Assembly: GCA_947381965.1 (NCBI GenBank)
Contig: CANCXX010000010.1
Span: 1 to 64,000, forward strand
DNA: 64,000 nucleotides
From: an uncultured bacterium
GTDB lineage: Bacteria > Bacillota > Clostridia > Lachnospirales > Lachnospiraceae
Direction: 5' to 3'
Part shown: positions 8,426-17,377 of the stretch, piece after piece
How positions within the stretch are numbered: position 1 is the first letter of the stretch
How the letters are laid out: the number at the start of each line of letters is the position of its first letter
Program-made: the position numbers and the translations under genes
The notes under the pieces: model-generated
Database searches by the model: none
Told to the model about the DNA's origin: nothing
What the model saw: only the letters and a program-made list of their open reading frames with translations

Positions 8426-8652
8426 CCGCTTTTTCGGGGAGTATATCCTCAGTTCTCTCCTAATAATTGTTCTTTTTTATGCAAAAACGCCTTTATTCGA
8501 ACTCTACCATATGTAGAGGGCATCGGCCTTGTGGAACGGAAAAAGCAGGGCCGGGGACACCCCGCCCGGATTTATGTTAAAAACTTCATTTTGGAACTGG
8601 AACCCTCCGCGCCGGTTCAAACTGCGGAAAAACAGCAAGCAAGACCGCTTGA

Positions 8653-9045
8653 CTGATTTCAGAAAAGGCTTTGAAGAAAATAAAAGCCAATGCAAAAGAA
8701 AAAATTATAGCGATACAGAAAATCAATGGAAGCAGAGCAGGTGAGTTTGCAATCCGGGATTATAACAGCTTTGTCATGGGGATACAAAATTATTACAGCA
8801 TGGCAACGTGTGTAAACCCAGATATGCAGACTTTAGCCTATGAGATTAAGACAAGCATAAAAATCAAATTAAAAACAAGGGTGAAACGCAGAACTAATGA
8901 AACATTAACACCATATCTTTCAGAAAGATATGAAAAAAGTAAAGAACTGCGCTTTATAAGCGGTGTGCCAGTAGTCCCAATCGGATATGTAATACACAAA
9001 CAATTAGAAACTGTAGAGTGTGAAGTGGGGGAAATCTGGAGATAA
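8653..9045 (+). pseudogene. C-terminal remnant of a group II intron reverse transcriptase/maturase
   Basis: The frame reads LISEKALKKIKANAKEK then SRAGEFAIRDYNSFVMGIQNYY, the maturase (X) domain pattern of group II intron RTs, where a Tyr-Asn-x-x-Val-x-Gly-Ile block is followed by a long basic helix (KTSIKIKLKTRVKRR). It begins after a stop codon at 8650-8652 with no RT motifs upstream and ends early at VVPIGYVIHK plus a short unrelated tail, so at least three quarters of the gene is missing. The preceding 8430-8650 carries no recognisable intron or RT sequence. This is a dead fragment in the island next to the tRNA. Confidence 0.65.
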
Positions 9046-9292
9046 CATCAAAGGATTACCTATCACTATAGAACCGTATTGTGGCGTTCTTCGACCTGGA
9101 CTGCCCCTGGAGGCCCGCCGATGCAGGACGGATTTGGGAACATCCAAAATAAAAAGAATGATTGTTGGTTTGATATGATTATATGCAATATTAAAAGCAG
9201 CATCATGCATTGTCTTGGAAATAATTTCACGAGAAGTTACTGTTGATGAATTACTTTTCACAGATTCTAAACTTGACCATTTATTTATTGAG
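9046..9292. other. Unassigned stretch between two mobile remnants
   Basis: About 250 bp between the RT remnant and the DUF1016 remnant. Both strands have short open frames (for example 9004-9333 minus, 109 codons), but none shows a ribosome site or family motif, and the minus frame overlaps the nuclease remnant in a different phase. I see no supported gene here. Confidence 0.4.
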
Positions 9293-10213
9293 TTATTCCA
9301 ATTTCGTATCTCCGGTTTCATCAATCTTTCCATCCTCCAACGCCTGATATTCCCGCCTTAATTCCTGTAACAGCTCTTCCTCACTTGGCAAATATAATTT
9401 ATATTTGGATGCAAAAATCTGTGTCTCATTCTCTGGCAAAGTAAATCTTACCACCGATTCGCTCTTGTCCGCACACAGCACAATGCCAATCGGCGGGTTG
9501 TCTCCCTCATTCATCAGTTCCCGCTCATAATAATGAACATACATCTGCATCTGTCCTAAATCTTGATGGGTTAAGTCTCCGACTTTTAAATCAATCAGTA
9601 CAAAACACTTCAAGATATAATTATAGAATACAAGGTCAATCCAGAAATGGCGTCCATCAAAAGTAATTCTTTTTTGTCTGGCAACAAAGGAAAATCCTCT
9701 GCCAAGTTCTAACAGAAACTTCTGCAAATGGGTAATTAAAGCTTGTTCCAAGTCGCTCTCATAGAAATCATCATTCGGATTCAATCCAAGAAATTCAAGC
9801 ACATAAGGGTCACGGATAATATCTTCGGGTGTTTTCGCCGCTTCTGATGTCTGAATCTCAGCAACAACCTTTTCTTTATTTTTACTGGACAAGAGCCTTT
9901 CATAAAAAAATGTGTTTATCTGGCGTTCAAGCTGTCTGGTGCTCCACCCAGACTTTACCGCTTCCTGCATATAGAATTCCCTTGCATTTTCGTTTTCTAC
10001 TTTCATCAAAAGCCTGTAATGCGTCCAGCTCAATTCGTCACGCAGTGCGTGACCATTTGGAAAAGTTAAATAAAATTGCCGCATATATTTTAGATTAGTA
10101 ACCGTAAAACCTTTCCCAAAATCATGCGTCATCTGCTTGGAAAGTTCTTTCAGCAGTCCCGCACCATATTCCGCCTTGTCATTTCCGCCCTACTCTTCTA
10201 TAATGGATTTAGA
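9293..10213 (-). pseudogene. DUF1016 (YhcG-type) PD-(D/E)xK nuclease, interrupted
   Basis: From 10132 down, 279 codons are intact and give the DUF1016 signature: THDFGKGFTVTNLKYMRQFY at the start and a nuclease core RHFWIDLVFYNY ... LIDLKVGDL whose Asp and Asp-x-Lys match the PD-(D/E)xK active site. Reading further upstream in frame gives GGNDKAEYGAGLLKELSKQ, which is normal family sequence, then a TAG at 10190-10192 exactly where the family usually has Gln (EEE-Q-GG), then IIEE and a TAA at 10214-10216. So the gene has lost its first 60 or so residues and carries a CAG-to-TAG type nonsense change. A shortened protein from the internal ATG cannot be excluded. Confidence 0.75.
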
Positions 10214-10364
10214 TTAAAGAGCGGATTCTATTATAGTTCATTTTTCACCATCTCACAATGCAAAAGCAACACAAACTTCAAAAAACAACAGCTCCGCTCA
10301 TTCTCCTGGAATAAGCAGGGCTGAAGCCCTCGTTTTATACAATTTTATTTTCGGACAATTCCCT

Positions 10365-10679
10365 TTACAGTTTTTTAAGCTGCTCATTGAATTTCTTGTG
10401 CTTTTCTGATTTGACAGCAATCCCTATAAAATATCTGCTCACAAAAAAATCTAAAAGATATTCTTTGGGAATCTGAAATTTTTGCCGTATAAAAAAGTTC
10501 TTTAGCTCCTGTTTGCTACACCATTTGGCAACAGAGCTTTCGCCATAACCCGTAAATTGTGCCACCTGCCTGACATTCAACACATCGGGATAGTCTTTCG
10601 GCAACATCTCATAATATTGCCCCATACTGGTTAAATCCTCTTTTGTAAATACATCTCCAAAAGACGGAGCTTTTTGCAT
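10365..10679 (-). CDS. Small helix-turn-helix (excisionase-like) protein
   Basis: 104 residues. The middle (PDVLNVRQVAQFTGYGESSV, about 30-49) is a MerR/excisionase-type helix-turn-helix opening, followed by a basic segment (KNFFIRQKFQIPKEYLLDFF) like the wing of that fold. Similar small proteins travel with integrative elements. No clear ribosome site precedes the ATG, and the frame just upstream encodes the tail of a related HTH protein in another phase, so this may be the 3' half of a frameshifted larger gene. No integrase or recombinase is nearby. Confidence 0.5.
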   Translation of the reverse strand: MQKAPSFGDVFTKEDLTSMGQYYEMLPKDYPDVLNVRQVAQFTGYGESSVAKWCSKQELKNFFIRQKFQIPKEYLLDFFVSRYFIGIAVKSEKHKKFNEQLKKL

Positions 10680-10803
10680 CCATCCCTCATATAAAATTCA
10701 TCTGGAGCTTTATACAGCTCTGGGAAATCGTCTCTGTCATGCAGATATTGAATGACATCGGTTGTCTTGATTTTAAATCGTTGTGTCTTTTTCCCGCTGT
10801 CTA
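10678..10803 (-). pseudogene. Tail of a second excisionase-like HTH protein
   Basis: One frame reads RIDSGKKTQRFKIKTTDVIQ followed by YLHDRDDFPELYKAPDEFY, which resembles the wing and C-terminal end of an excisionase-like HTH protein. It is bounded upstream by a TGA and runs into a different phase from the neighbouring 104-codon frame. A frameshift near GGGATGC (about 10675-10682) would join them. Treated as a fragment. Confidence 0.4.
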
Positions 10804-10889
10804 TTCTTCACTTTGTTTAAGAAAGAAAAATCGCCACTTTGAAAAGTGACGATTTTATATCAGTTTTTAAGGTTAAGCCGCTTCTCTTA

Positions 10890-12383
10890 TCATTGCAGCA
10901 AATCATATTTCACAATATCCATTTTTACATTCCCATCCGCAAAGAAGGAAACCCCATCTGCCTCCTGCTCTGTATATATGGTTGCTGTCAAAACGTGTTC
11001 TCCATCATTTACAAAAACCTCCACACTAAAACGATCCAAAATGATACGGAGCTTTAATCTTCCGTTGGCGCTGTTAACCAGGCATCGCCTCTGATGGATA
11101 ATCGCCCTGCGGGAACCTGAAAATTTTCTGTCCACCTTTAATATGGATTCTCTGGGACGGAAGCTTAGTGATGTCTGGTATTTATCATTTTGGGCAAACC
11201 GGACAGCAAATTTCTGATAAATTTTCTCCTCATCTCCTGGCCAAAGCTCCAGTTCCATATCTATCCGTCTTCCTTTTACCCCTTCCAGGCTTATCGTTCC
11301 CAAAACAGAAACATCCCTATGGGTTACCTTATTGCAGCGCATATTTTCCAGCTCCCTTACCGGGTTCTGATAAAGCCTTCCATCTCTTATGGACAACTCT
11401 CTGGGCAGGCTCATCTGGCCAAACCAATATCGGCTATGTATCCGCGGCTCACAGGTATCCCAATTCTGCATCCATCCAATCATTATTCTCCGCCCGTCCG
11501 GAGCGCGCAGGGTCTGAGGTGCATAAAAATCAATTCCATAGTCAACCGACTGATTACTTTTTTCTGTAAAAGTACCTGACGCTTCATCCAAATCACCAAT
11601 CAGGCAGAGCGTTCCATTCCCATTATGATACTCAAATCCCTTAGGAAGCATATCCTGCGGACTTGTAAGCAGCACCCAGGCCCCATCCAGTTCAAAGAAA
11701 TCCGGACATTCCCACATTCTCCCAAACCGGTTGTTATTGGACACCAGCACACTTTTAAATTTCCAGTCAAATCCATCCTGACTTGTATACAGCAAAATCT
11801 GTCCACTGCCATCCGCAGGACGGTTTCCAGCAACGCAGCGATAGGTTCCATCCTTCTCCCGCCACATTTTCGGGTCTCTGAAATCAACCCGGCTGCCACC
11901 TTCCGGCAGGCTGTTTTCATCAATTACAGGATTTTTTTCGTATTTTATGTAATCCACGCCATCGCCAACGGCCAGACACTGGGTCTGCACATCACGCCAT
12001 TTTCCGTCCGTCTGGTGTTCTTTCAAGACCCCTGTATACATCAGTAAATGCCTGCCACCTGGCAGCTCCAATGCGCTCCCGGAAAAGCATCCATCCTTGT
12101 CGTATGCTTCATCCGGCGCCAAAGCTGCCGGGAGATATTCCCAGTGCAGAAGATCCTTACTTACTGCATGTCCCCAATGCATAGGCCCCCATTTGGTATC
12201 ATAGGGATAATACTGATAGAACAAATGATATTCACCCTTAAAATAGGAGAATCCATTTGGATCATTCAGCCATCCTGTACGGACAGACAAATGAAAATCC
12301 GGACGTTCCTCTTTCTTAATCAGTTTTTCCGCTTCCTCTTCATATTTTCGCGCCTCCCGCAATGTCTGACTTGTCATATTCAT
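10890..12383 (-). CDS. GH32 beta-fructosidase / sucrose-6-phosphate hydrolase
   Basis: Hydrolyses terminal beta-fructosyl bonds in sucrose, sucrose 6-phosphate or short fructans; no signal peptide, so cytoplasmic. 497 residues. The five-bladed propeller shows all three catalytic motifs: WLNDPNG with the nucleophile Asp (about residue 40), RVDFRDP with the transition-state Asp (about 168), and WECPDFF with the acid/base Glu (about 225). A C-terminal beta-sandwich follows from about 350. GGAGG lies just before the ATG. It is the last gene of the importer locus, so imported fructo-oligosaccharide is the likely substrate. Sucrose versus sucrose 6-phosphate cannot be told apart by eye. Confidence 0.92.
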   Translation of the reverse strand: MNMTSQTLREARKYEEEAEKLIKKEERPDFHLSVRTGWLNDPNGFSYFKGEYHLFYQYYPYDTKWGPMHWGHAVSKDLLHWEYLPAALAPDEAYDKDGCFSGSALELPGGRHLLMYTGVLKEHQTDGKWRDVQTQCLAVGDGVDYIKYEKNPVIDENSLPEGGSRVDFRDPKMWREKDGTYRCVAGNRPADGSGQILLYTSQDGFDWKFKSVLVSNNNRFGRMWECPDFFELDGAWVLLTSPQDMLPKGFEYHNGNGTLCLIGDLDEASGTFTEKSNQSVDYGIDFYAPQTLRAPDGRRIMIGWMQNWDTCEPRIHSRYWFGQMSLPRELSIRDGRLYQNPVRELENMRCNKVTHRDVSVLGTISLEGVKGRRIDMELELWPGDEEKIYQKFAVRFAQNDKYQTSLSFRPRESILKVDRKFSGSRRAIIHQRRCLVNSANGRLKLRIILDRFSVEVFVNDGEHVLTATIYTEQEADGVSFFADGNVKMDIVKYDLLQ

Positions 12384-12519
12384 CCTCCATTCCTTTTCTC
12401 TATTTGCTTCCTTATTATTCCTTATTTTCCTTTATTTTCTATTCTTCTGTCAATAGCTTAAGGATACTTCTGCCTGTTACAATATTGACCATCCATATTG
12501 GATGAATTAAATTACCAGA

Positions 12520-14643
12520 TTACTTATAGGCAGAATCCATCTCCCACAATTCCAGTTCCAGTATCTTTGCCGCTTCACCGGCAATCCCAATTCTTCTTTC
12601 CCTTCCCTGAATATAGTTTCTAAGCGTTATTGATTTTTTGTCATTAAGATACACTTCGATCATTGAATGATCCAAAAAATACTCCATATTTACAAGCCCA
12701 CTGCCAATATTTACATTATCCTCCGGTCCCCGGTATCTTCCCTGGGGAATCCCCTTCTCATCTATCCATCCAAATCTGCAGTTTTCTCTGTCATAATAGA
12801 CTGTCTTTTTTCTGCTGCCATCTATGGTATCCAAAATGATTCTCTTTGCATCTGCACAAACCTTCATCCACAAACAGTTGCCACTATATTTCTGCAGCTG
12901 CCTGTCTGCTTCTTCTGCAGAAACATTCTTCAGCACAAGCAGTCTTTTCTTCTTTAACTGGTAAACTTCTTTCACAGGTCTGACGCAAAGCTCACCCTTT
13001 TGGATAAACAGCTCTATAGGTATGCCGCCGTTATGCGCCCATCCAGCATAAAAATCATCCCTGCCACTGCGTTTTCCCTGCGCAATACTGAACACAACAC
13101 TGCGTCCGTCAGGAGTCACAAACCCACTGGGTCCTGTAAAAACTCCCTTCCCCAAATCTATCAATAATGCCTTTTCATGATAAGGAGAAAACTTAAATTT
13201 ATCAGGCTCCCATTTTCCCAGAAATCCATAAGTTTCCACTACATCATTTTCCACCTGGCAGGCACACAGTAAAAAAATATGACAAGCAATACAGCAGCTT
13301 TCATCTTTAAGAGGCAGCAGCACCGGCAGCTCAAATACATGCCCCACTTCACGGTTCTTTTCGTAGCTGTAATTTAGAAAGAATCCATGGGACTGCCAGT
13401 TTAGCATGTCCTTAGAAGAATATAAGACTGCGTTTCCACCTCCATTATCCTTATCCCCGGTTCCCACCAGTATAAAATAGGTATCATTCTCCAGCCACAC
13501 GAAGGGGTCCCGGAATTCCCCAAGCCATCCTTCCTTCTGTTCTACAACAGGTCTTTGGAGCTTTTTCCACACCGAAAGCTTTTTTCCTTCGTCTATTTGT
13601 GCCTGTGCCATAGCGACAAACTGATTAGGGAATTTATTGTTGTTTCCTGCTGTATAAAAAATCCACGGTGTCCCCTTTTTATCAATTAACGCACTTCCTG
13701 ACCAGCAGCCGTCCGGGTCCAGAGACTCATCCCCTGTCTCCAAAGCTAATGGCATATCGCTCCAATGGATCATGTCCTTACTGACCATATGCCCCCACTG
13801 AATATGATTCCATATAGGCGCATGGGGATTCGACTGATAAAAAATATGATAAAGCCCCTGGAAGCAAAAGGGGCCGTGGGGCTCATTCATCCATTTTCCC
13901 GGAGCAATTAAATGGTACACCGGACGCTGTCTGTCATTCTTATAATCCTTTCGCTCCGGAAGAATTTTTTCCATCCTTTCACCCAGTGGATATTCGCCGT
14001 GTAATTTCTTTACTTCCTCTTCAGATAAGGCTCCCTCATGAAAAAGAATTTCTTTTATAAGTCCATAAAAGCTTCCGGCTTCCGACTCTTCTCCACAATC
14101 CCCGTTATTTACATATTTGCCAAGGTACGCCTCCCTTTGGGGCCACTTTATCCACATATGCCGTGGAAACTGCTTCCGGTTTGACAATACGCCATTTACA
14201 TAAAGATCACACCATCCTTCCTCCTGTCGGAAAATGACTGTAACCATATTATAGGCGTCTTTTTTCGCATGGGCATTGATAGAGGATAGGTTAAAAATTT
14301 CCCTGCCGTTCCCAAATCCTGCCTGTACCTTTCCATGCTTTTGAATCAAAAGATAAAATCCTTCCTTGTTTTCCCCATCCAAGCAGAAAAACAGCCCGTC
14401 TCCCTGGTCCGAATATCCAAAAGGGACAAAGAAAAAACTTAAGGAGAATGCCTTTTGCTTTTTTATTTCCTCTCCGCCTCCTTTAAACCAGACAGAATAT
14501 CCATCAAACAAAAGCGCGCCATCATAAAACCTATATACTCTGTTTATAAATGGATATTGATTTATCATGAAATAAATTTTCTCATCCGGGCCGCTGCAGA
14601 CCACATTATTATTTTTCTCTATTCTAAACGCCAGACGAATCAT
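12520..14643 (-). CDS. Atypical GH32 family protein with N-terminal LamG-like domain
   Basis: 707 residues from the ATG at 14643, chosen because AGGAAG precedes it; a longer frame to 14694 would start inside an intercistronic hairpin. Residues about 1-215 look like a concanavalin/LamG-type beta-sandwich (GLIKEILFHEGALSEEEVKKL is the typical end). The GH32 propeller follows. Its first motif reads KWMNEPHGPF where the family normally has Asn-Asp-Pro-Asn-Gly, so the nucleophile Asp position holds Glu. The FRDP motif (GEFRDPFVW) and an acid/base Glu (GHVFELPVL) are present. No signal peptide, so intracellular. It sits between the solute-binding protein and the canonical GH32 gene. Specificity is unknown. 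Confidence 0.8.
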   Translation of the reverse strand: MIRLAFRIEKNNNVVCSGPDEKIYFMINQYPFINRVYRFYDGALLFDGYSVWFKGGGEEIKKQKAFSLSFFFVPFGYSDQGDGLFFCLDGENKEGFYLLIQKHGKVQAGFGNGREIFNLSSINAHAKKDAYNMVTVIFRQEEGWCDLYVNGVLSNRKQFPRHMWIKWPQREAYLGKYVNNGDCGEESEAGSFYGLIKEILFHEGALSEEEVKKLHGEYPLGERMEKILPERKDYKNDRQRPVYHLIAPGKWMNEPHGPFCFQGLYHIFYQSNPHAPIWNHIQWGHMVSKDMIHWSDMPLALETGDESLDPDGCWSGSALIDKKGTPWIFYTAGNNNKFPNQFVAMAQAQIDEGKKLSVWKKLQRPVVEQKEGWLGEFRDPFVWLENDTYFILVGTGDKDNGGGNAVLYSSKDMLNWQSHGFFLNYSYEKNREVGHVFELPVLLPLKDESCCIACHIFLLCACQVENDVVETYGFLGKWEPDKFKFSPYHEKALLIDLGKGVFTGPSGFVTPDGRSVVFSIAQGKRSGRDDFYAGWAHNGGIPIELFIQKGELCVRPVKEVYQLKKKRLLVLKNVSAEEADRQLQKYSGNCLWMKVCADAKRIILDTIDGSRKKTVYYDRENCRFGWIDEKGIPQGRYRGPEDNVNIGSGLVNMEYFLDHSMIEVYLNDKKSITLRNYIQGRERRIGIAGEAAKILELELWEMDSAYK

Positions 14644-14683
14644 ACCTGCTTCCTTTCCCAAAACCAAGTCTTTATATAGGCAT

Positions 14684-14710
14684 GGGGCAGGCAATTGCTA
14701 TGCCTGCCCC
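14684..14710 (-). terminator. Intercistronic GC-rich hairpin after the solute-binding protein gene
   Basis: GGGGCAGGCA (14684-14693) pairs perfectly with TGCCTGCCCC (14701-14710). There is no T run on the minus strand, so partial termination or 3' stabilisation of the upstream binding-protein message is more likely than full termination. Such hairpins are common after solute-binding protein genes and raise their relative expression. Confidence 0.6.
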
Positions 14711-14739
14711 GCTTTCTACACCCACTTTTTATATTTGTT

Positions 14740-16377
14740 TTACTCTGAAAGCGCTGAAATGTAACGGTCATAAGCCGCCTGCCATGCACCGATTACATCC
14801 TGCAGTCCCATGTTGTCAAGATCTGTCAGATACTGATCCCATTCCGTTTCAATTCCTCCATCCCGCAGCCAGTGGGCAACTTTTTCCTCTGTCATAGACT
14901 TAATATCACTAATCTTATCGTTAATAACTTCAATTTCTTCTTCTGTATAAACAACCGTAGGATAATATTCTGTGCTGTCAACATACTGGAACCAGAAATC
15001 ATTTAAATCATTCAGTCTTTGCTGTGCCCGTTCCTCCATGTAATAATAAGTTCCATAATCCTCTGCCAGCTGTGCGGAAGGTCCTGTCAGTTCATTTTTG
15101 GATTTCAACTCTCCGGCGGTTTCACCATCCTTAAGCTCTCTTATACTGTAACAGCCGTTTTCGTCCGGTTCATCTGTCCAGTAAACGCCAATGGGTCCAT
15201 AAATGGCCTGCATACTGTTGATAGGGTCATACACCTGATCAATCCACTTAAGTAAAAGCGCGGGATTTTTACATGCCTTTGTTACGGAAAACTTATCACG
15301 TCCTATCGTTCCCATTTCATTTAAGTTTACATGATGCGTACCATCGGGGCCATTTAACACTGGCAGATATTCATAATCGCCAGCTCTCTCCTGTCCAACC
15401 ACTTCAGGTATCTCCCACCATACAAAAACGCCAAGACGAGCGTCTTCCCCATTTCCTTTGGCAATATACTGACTGGAATCCTGCGAAAATACTTCAATAT
15501 CTATCAGCCCTTCCTCAAACCAGTCATGGTAATAAGCAATTGCATTTTTATAGGCTTCTGATGCCGCCTGGTAATACACCTTGCCATCTTTAATCGCCCT
15601 GTGATCCATTTGGTAATCGGTGCAGCCGAAGGGAGCAAAAAACGTGCTCATACCTGCACACCACGCGCCGTTGCTTTCAGGAAAAATAAAAGACATGGGA
15701 ATCTCATCTGAAGGGTCTCCGTTTCCATTTACATCATTTTCCTTAAATGCCTTTAAAACATCATGAAGCTCATCAACTGTAGTGGGCATTTCCATATTGA
15801 CCGCCTCCAGCCATTTTGTATTAATCGCTGTAAACTGCGGAATTGCGCCAATATAATAGGTATTTCCGTCTGTATACTTAAATCCCATTTCAGAGATAGT
15901 TGGAAGACTGTAAATATGTCCATCCGGCATCGTACAGGTTGCCAGAATCTGGGGACGCTTTTCCACAAGCTTCATCAAATTAGGCATATTTTCTTCATTA
16001 ATATATTCTTCCAATGGAATCAAAAGACCGCTTGCCCCTCCGGTAATCAGCTCACTGTCCGTCATCCCCGCATCCATAAGCGCATCCGGCATATCGTTCC
16101 CTGAGTTTAAAATCAGGTTTTTCTTTTCTGTCATCGTATCGCCGGAAACACAGTTCCATTCAATGGTAACTCCAACTGCCTCATTCATTTGCTGAACCAG
16201 GGGTTTTTCACTATTGTCCGGTGAAAGCGCGCTGGTATTGGCAAATATCCTGAAATTCGTCTGAGACGTATCAATTTCCGTCCCTTTTCCGCCGCCTTTT
16301 CCTCCACAGCCTGCCATAGTCAAAGTCATTGCTGCTGCCAGCCCCATTGCTGTCAGTTTGTTTAACGTTTTTTTCAT
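14740..16377 (-). CDS. ABC transporter extracellular solute-binding lipoprotein
   Basis: 545 residues from the ATG at 16377 (GGAGG 6 nt upstream); an ATG ten codons earlier lacks such a site. A lipoprotein signal (KKTLNKLTAMGLAAAMTLTM) ends in the lipobox AGC with the lipidated Cys at about 24, then a Gly/Lys linker. Length and features match the large family 1 binding proteins of the LplA/YtcQ type that work with two CUT1 permeases. The two permease genes lie immediately upstream on the same strand and two GH32 enzymes downstream, so the ligand is probably a fructan oligosaccharide (inference). Confidence 0.88.
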   Translation of the reverse strand: MKKTLNKLTAMGLAAAMTLTMAGCGGKGGGKGTEIDTSQTNFRIFANTSALSPDNSEKPLVQQMNEAVGVTIEWNCVSGDTMTEKKNLILNSGNDMPDALMDAGMTDSELITGGASGLLIPLEEYINEENMPNLMKLVEKRPQILATCTMPDGHIYSLPTISEMGFKYTDGNTYYIGAIPQFTAINTKWLEAVNMEMPTTVDELHDVLKAFKENDVNGNGDPSDEIPMSFIFPESNGAWCAGMSTFFAPFGCTDYQMDHRAIKDGKVYYQAASEAYKNAIAYYHDWFEEGLIDIEVFSQDSSQYIAKGNGEDARLGVFVWWEIPEVVGQERAGDYEYLPVLNGPDGTHHVNLNEMGTIGRDKFSVTKACKNPALLLKWIDQVYDPINSMQAIYGPIGVYWTDEPDENGCYSIRELKDGETAGELKSKNELTGPSAQLAEDYGTYYYMEERAQQRLNDLNDFWFQYVDSTEYYPTVVYTEEEIEVINDKISDIKSMTEEKVAHWLRDGGIETEWDQYLTDLDNMGLQDVIGAWQAAYDRYISALSE

Positions 16378-16470
16378 CTTAATCCTCCATTCATGTTCTG
16401 CCCCCACACGATAGTGTCCGGCGTCTGCCTGTTTACATTACATTTTCAATAACGTTTATTCTCAAAGCCG

Positions 16471-17364
16471 TTATCCTTTTACCGCTCCGGCCATGAATCC
16501 TTTTTCAAAATACTTCTGTACAAAGGGATAAGCAATCAGCATGGGGACAGCCCCCACAACAATTGATGCAAATTTTATCAGCTCCGTAATTTTATTTGCC
16601 TCCGCGTAGCCGCCGTCCATGTTCCCTATCATGGTCGCCGTGGCCTGGCTTTGAATCAATATCTGCCTAAGCGCCAACTGCAACGGATACCTTGTTTTAT
16701 CACTCATATAAATCAAAGAGGTAAACCAGTCATTCCAATAAGCAACCATTGTAAAAATAACCATAACCGCTATAATCGGTTTTGCCAGGGGAAGCGCAAT
16801 CTTAAAAAATGTTCCCATATTACTGCTGCCGTCAATCGCCGCTGCCTCATACAGCTCTTCGGGCACGCTTCCTTCAAAATACGTCCTTGCAACTATTACA
16901 TTATAAACCGCAACCCCTCCGGGAAGGATTAACGCCCAAACGCTGTTTAAAAGTCCGGTGTTGGAAACTACCAGATAAGTAGGTATCAAGCCTCCTCCAA
17001 AGTACATAGTGATTACATAAAACACCATAATGCTTCTTCTAAAGGGCAGTGTTTTTTTGGAAACACAATACCCAGTTGTAATAATCAGCGCCACAGAAAC
17101 CAATGTTCCAAGCACCGTATAGTAAATGCTGTTGATGTAACCCATTGCAATAGATTTTTCTTTGAAAACCCTGGCATACCCTTCAAATGTAATTTTGGAA
17201 GGGAACAAAAAGGTTCTGCCTGCATATACCTCATATGGATCTGAAACAGATGCAATCAGCACATAGTAAAGAGGGTAAGCCACAAGAACTACCAGCAGCA
17301 TAAGAAATGTACCATTGATAATATCAAACAATTTTTCAGATGATAATTTACTTTCTTTTTTCAC
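16471..17364 (-). CDS. Carbohydrate ABC transporter permease, MalG/LplC type
   Basis: 297 residues with six predicted membrane helices. The EAA loop reads ELYEAAAIDGSSNMGTFFKI (about 188-207), the contact for the ATPase. The C-terminus VQKYFEKGFMAGAVKG is the typical ending of the LplC/YtcP group. 13 nt downstream of the partner permease. No ATPase gene is in this operon; the UgpC-type ATPase at 27618 is the probable partner. Confidence 0.92.
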   Translation of the reverse strand: MKKESKLSSEKLFDIINGTFLMLLVVLVAYPLYYVLIASVSDPYEVYAGRTFLFPSKITFEGYARVFKEKSIAMGYINSIYYTVLGTLVSVALIITTGYCVSKKTLPFRRSIMVFYVITMYFGGGLIPTYLVVSNTGLLNSVWALILPGGVAVYNVIVARTYFEGSVPEELYEAAAIDGSSNMGTFFKIALPLAKPIIAVMVIFTMVAYWNDWFTSLIYMSDKTRYPLQLALRQILIQSQATATMIGNMDGGYAEANKITELIKFASIVVGAVPMLIAYPFVQKYFEKGFMAGAVKG

Positions 17365-17377
17365 TTTGTCCCCTCCT

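Noticed and set aside
9004-9333. 109-codon minus-strand frame between the RT and DUF1016 remnants
   Set aside because: No recognisable domain or ribosome site, low complexity, and it overlaps the nuclease remnant out of phase.
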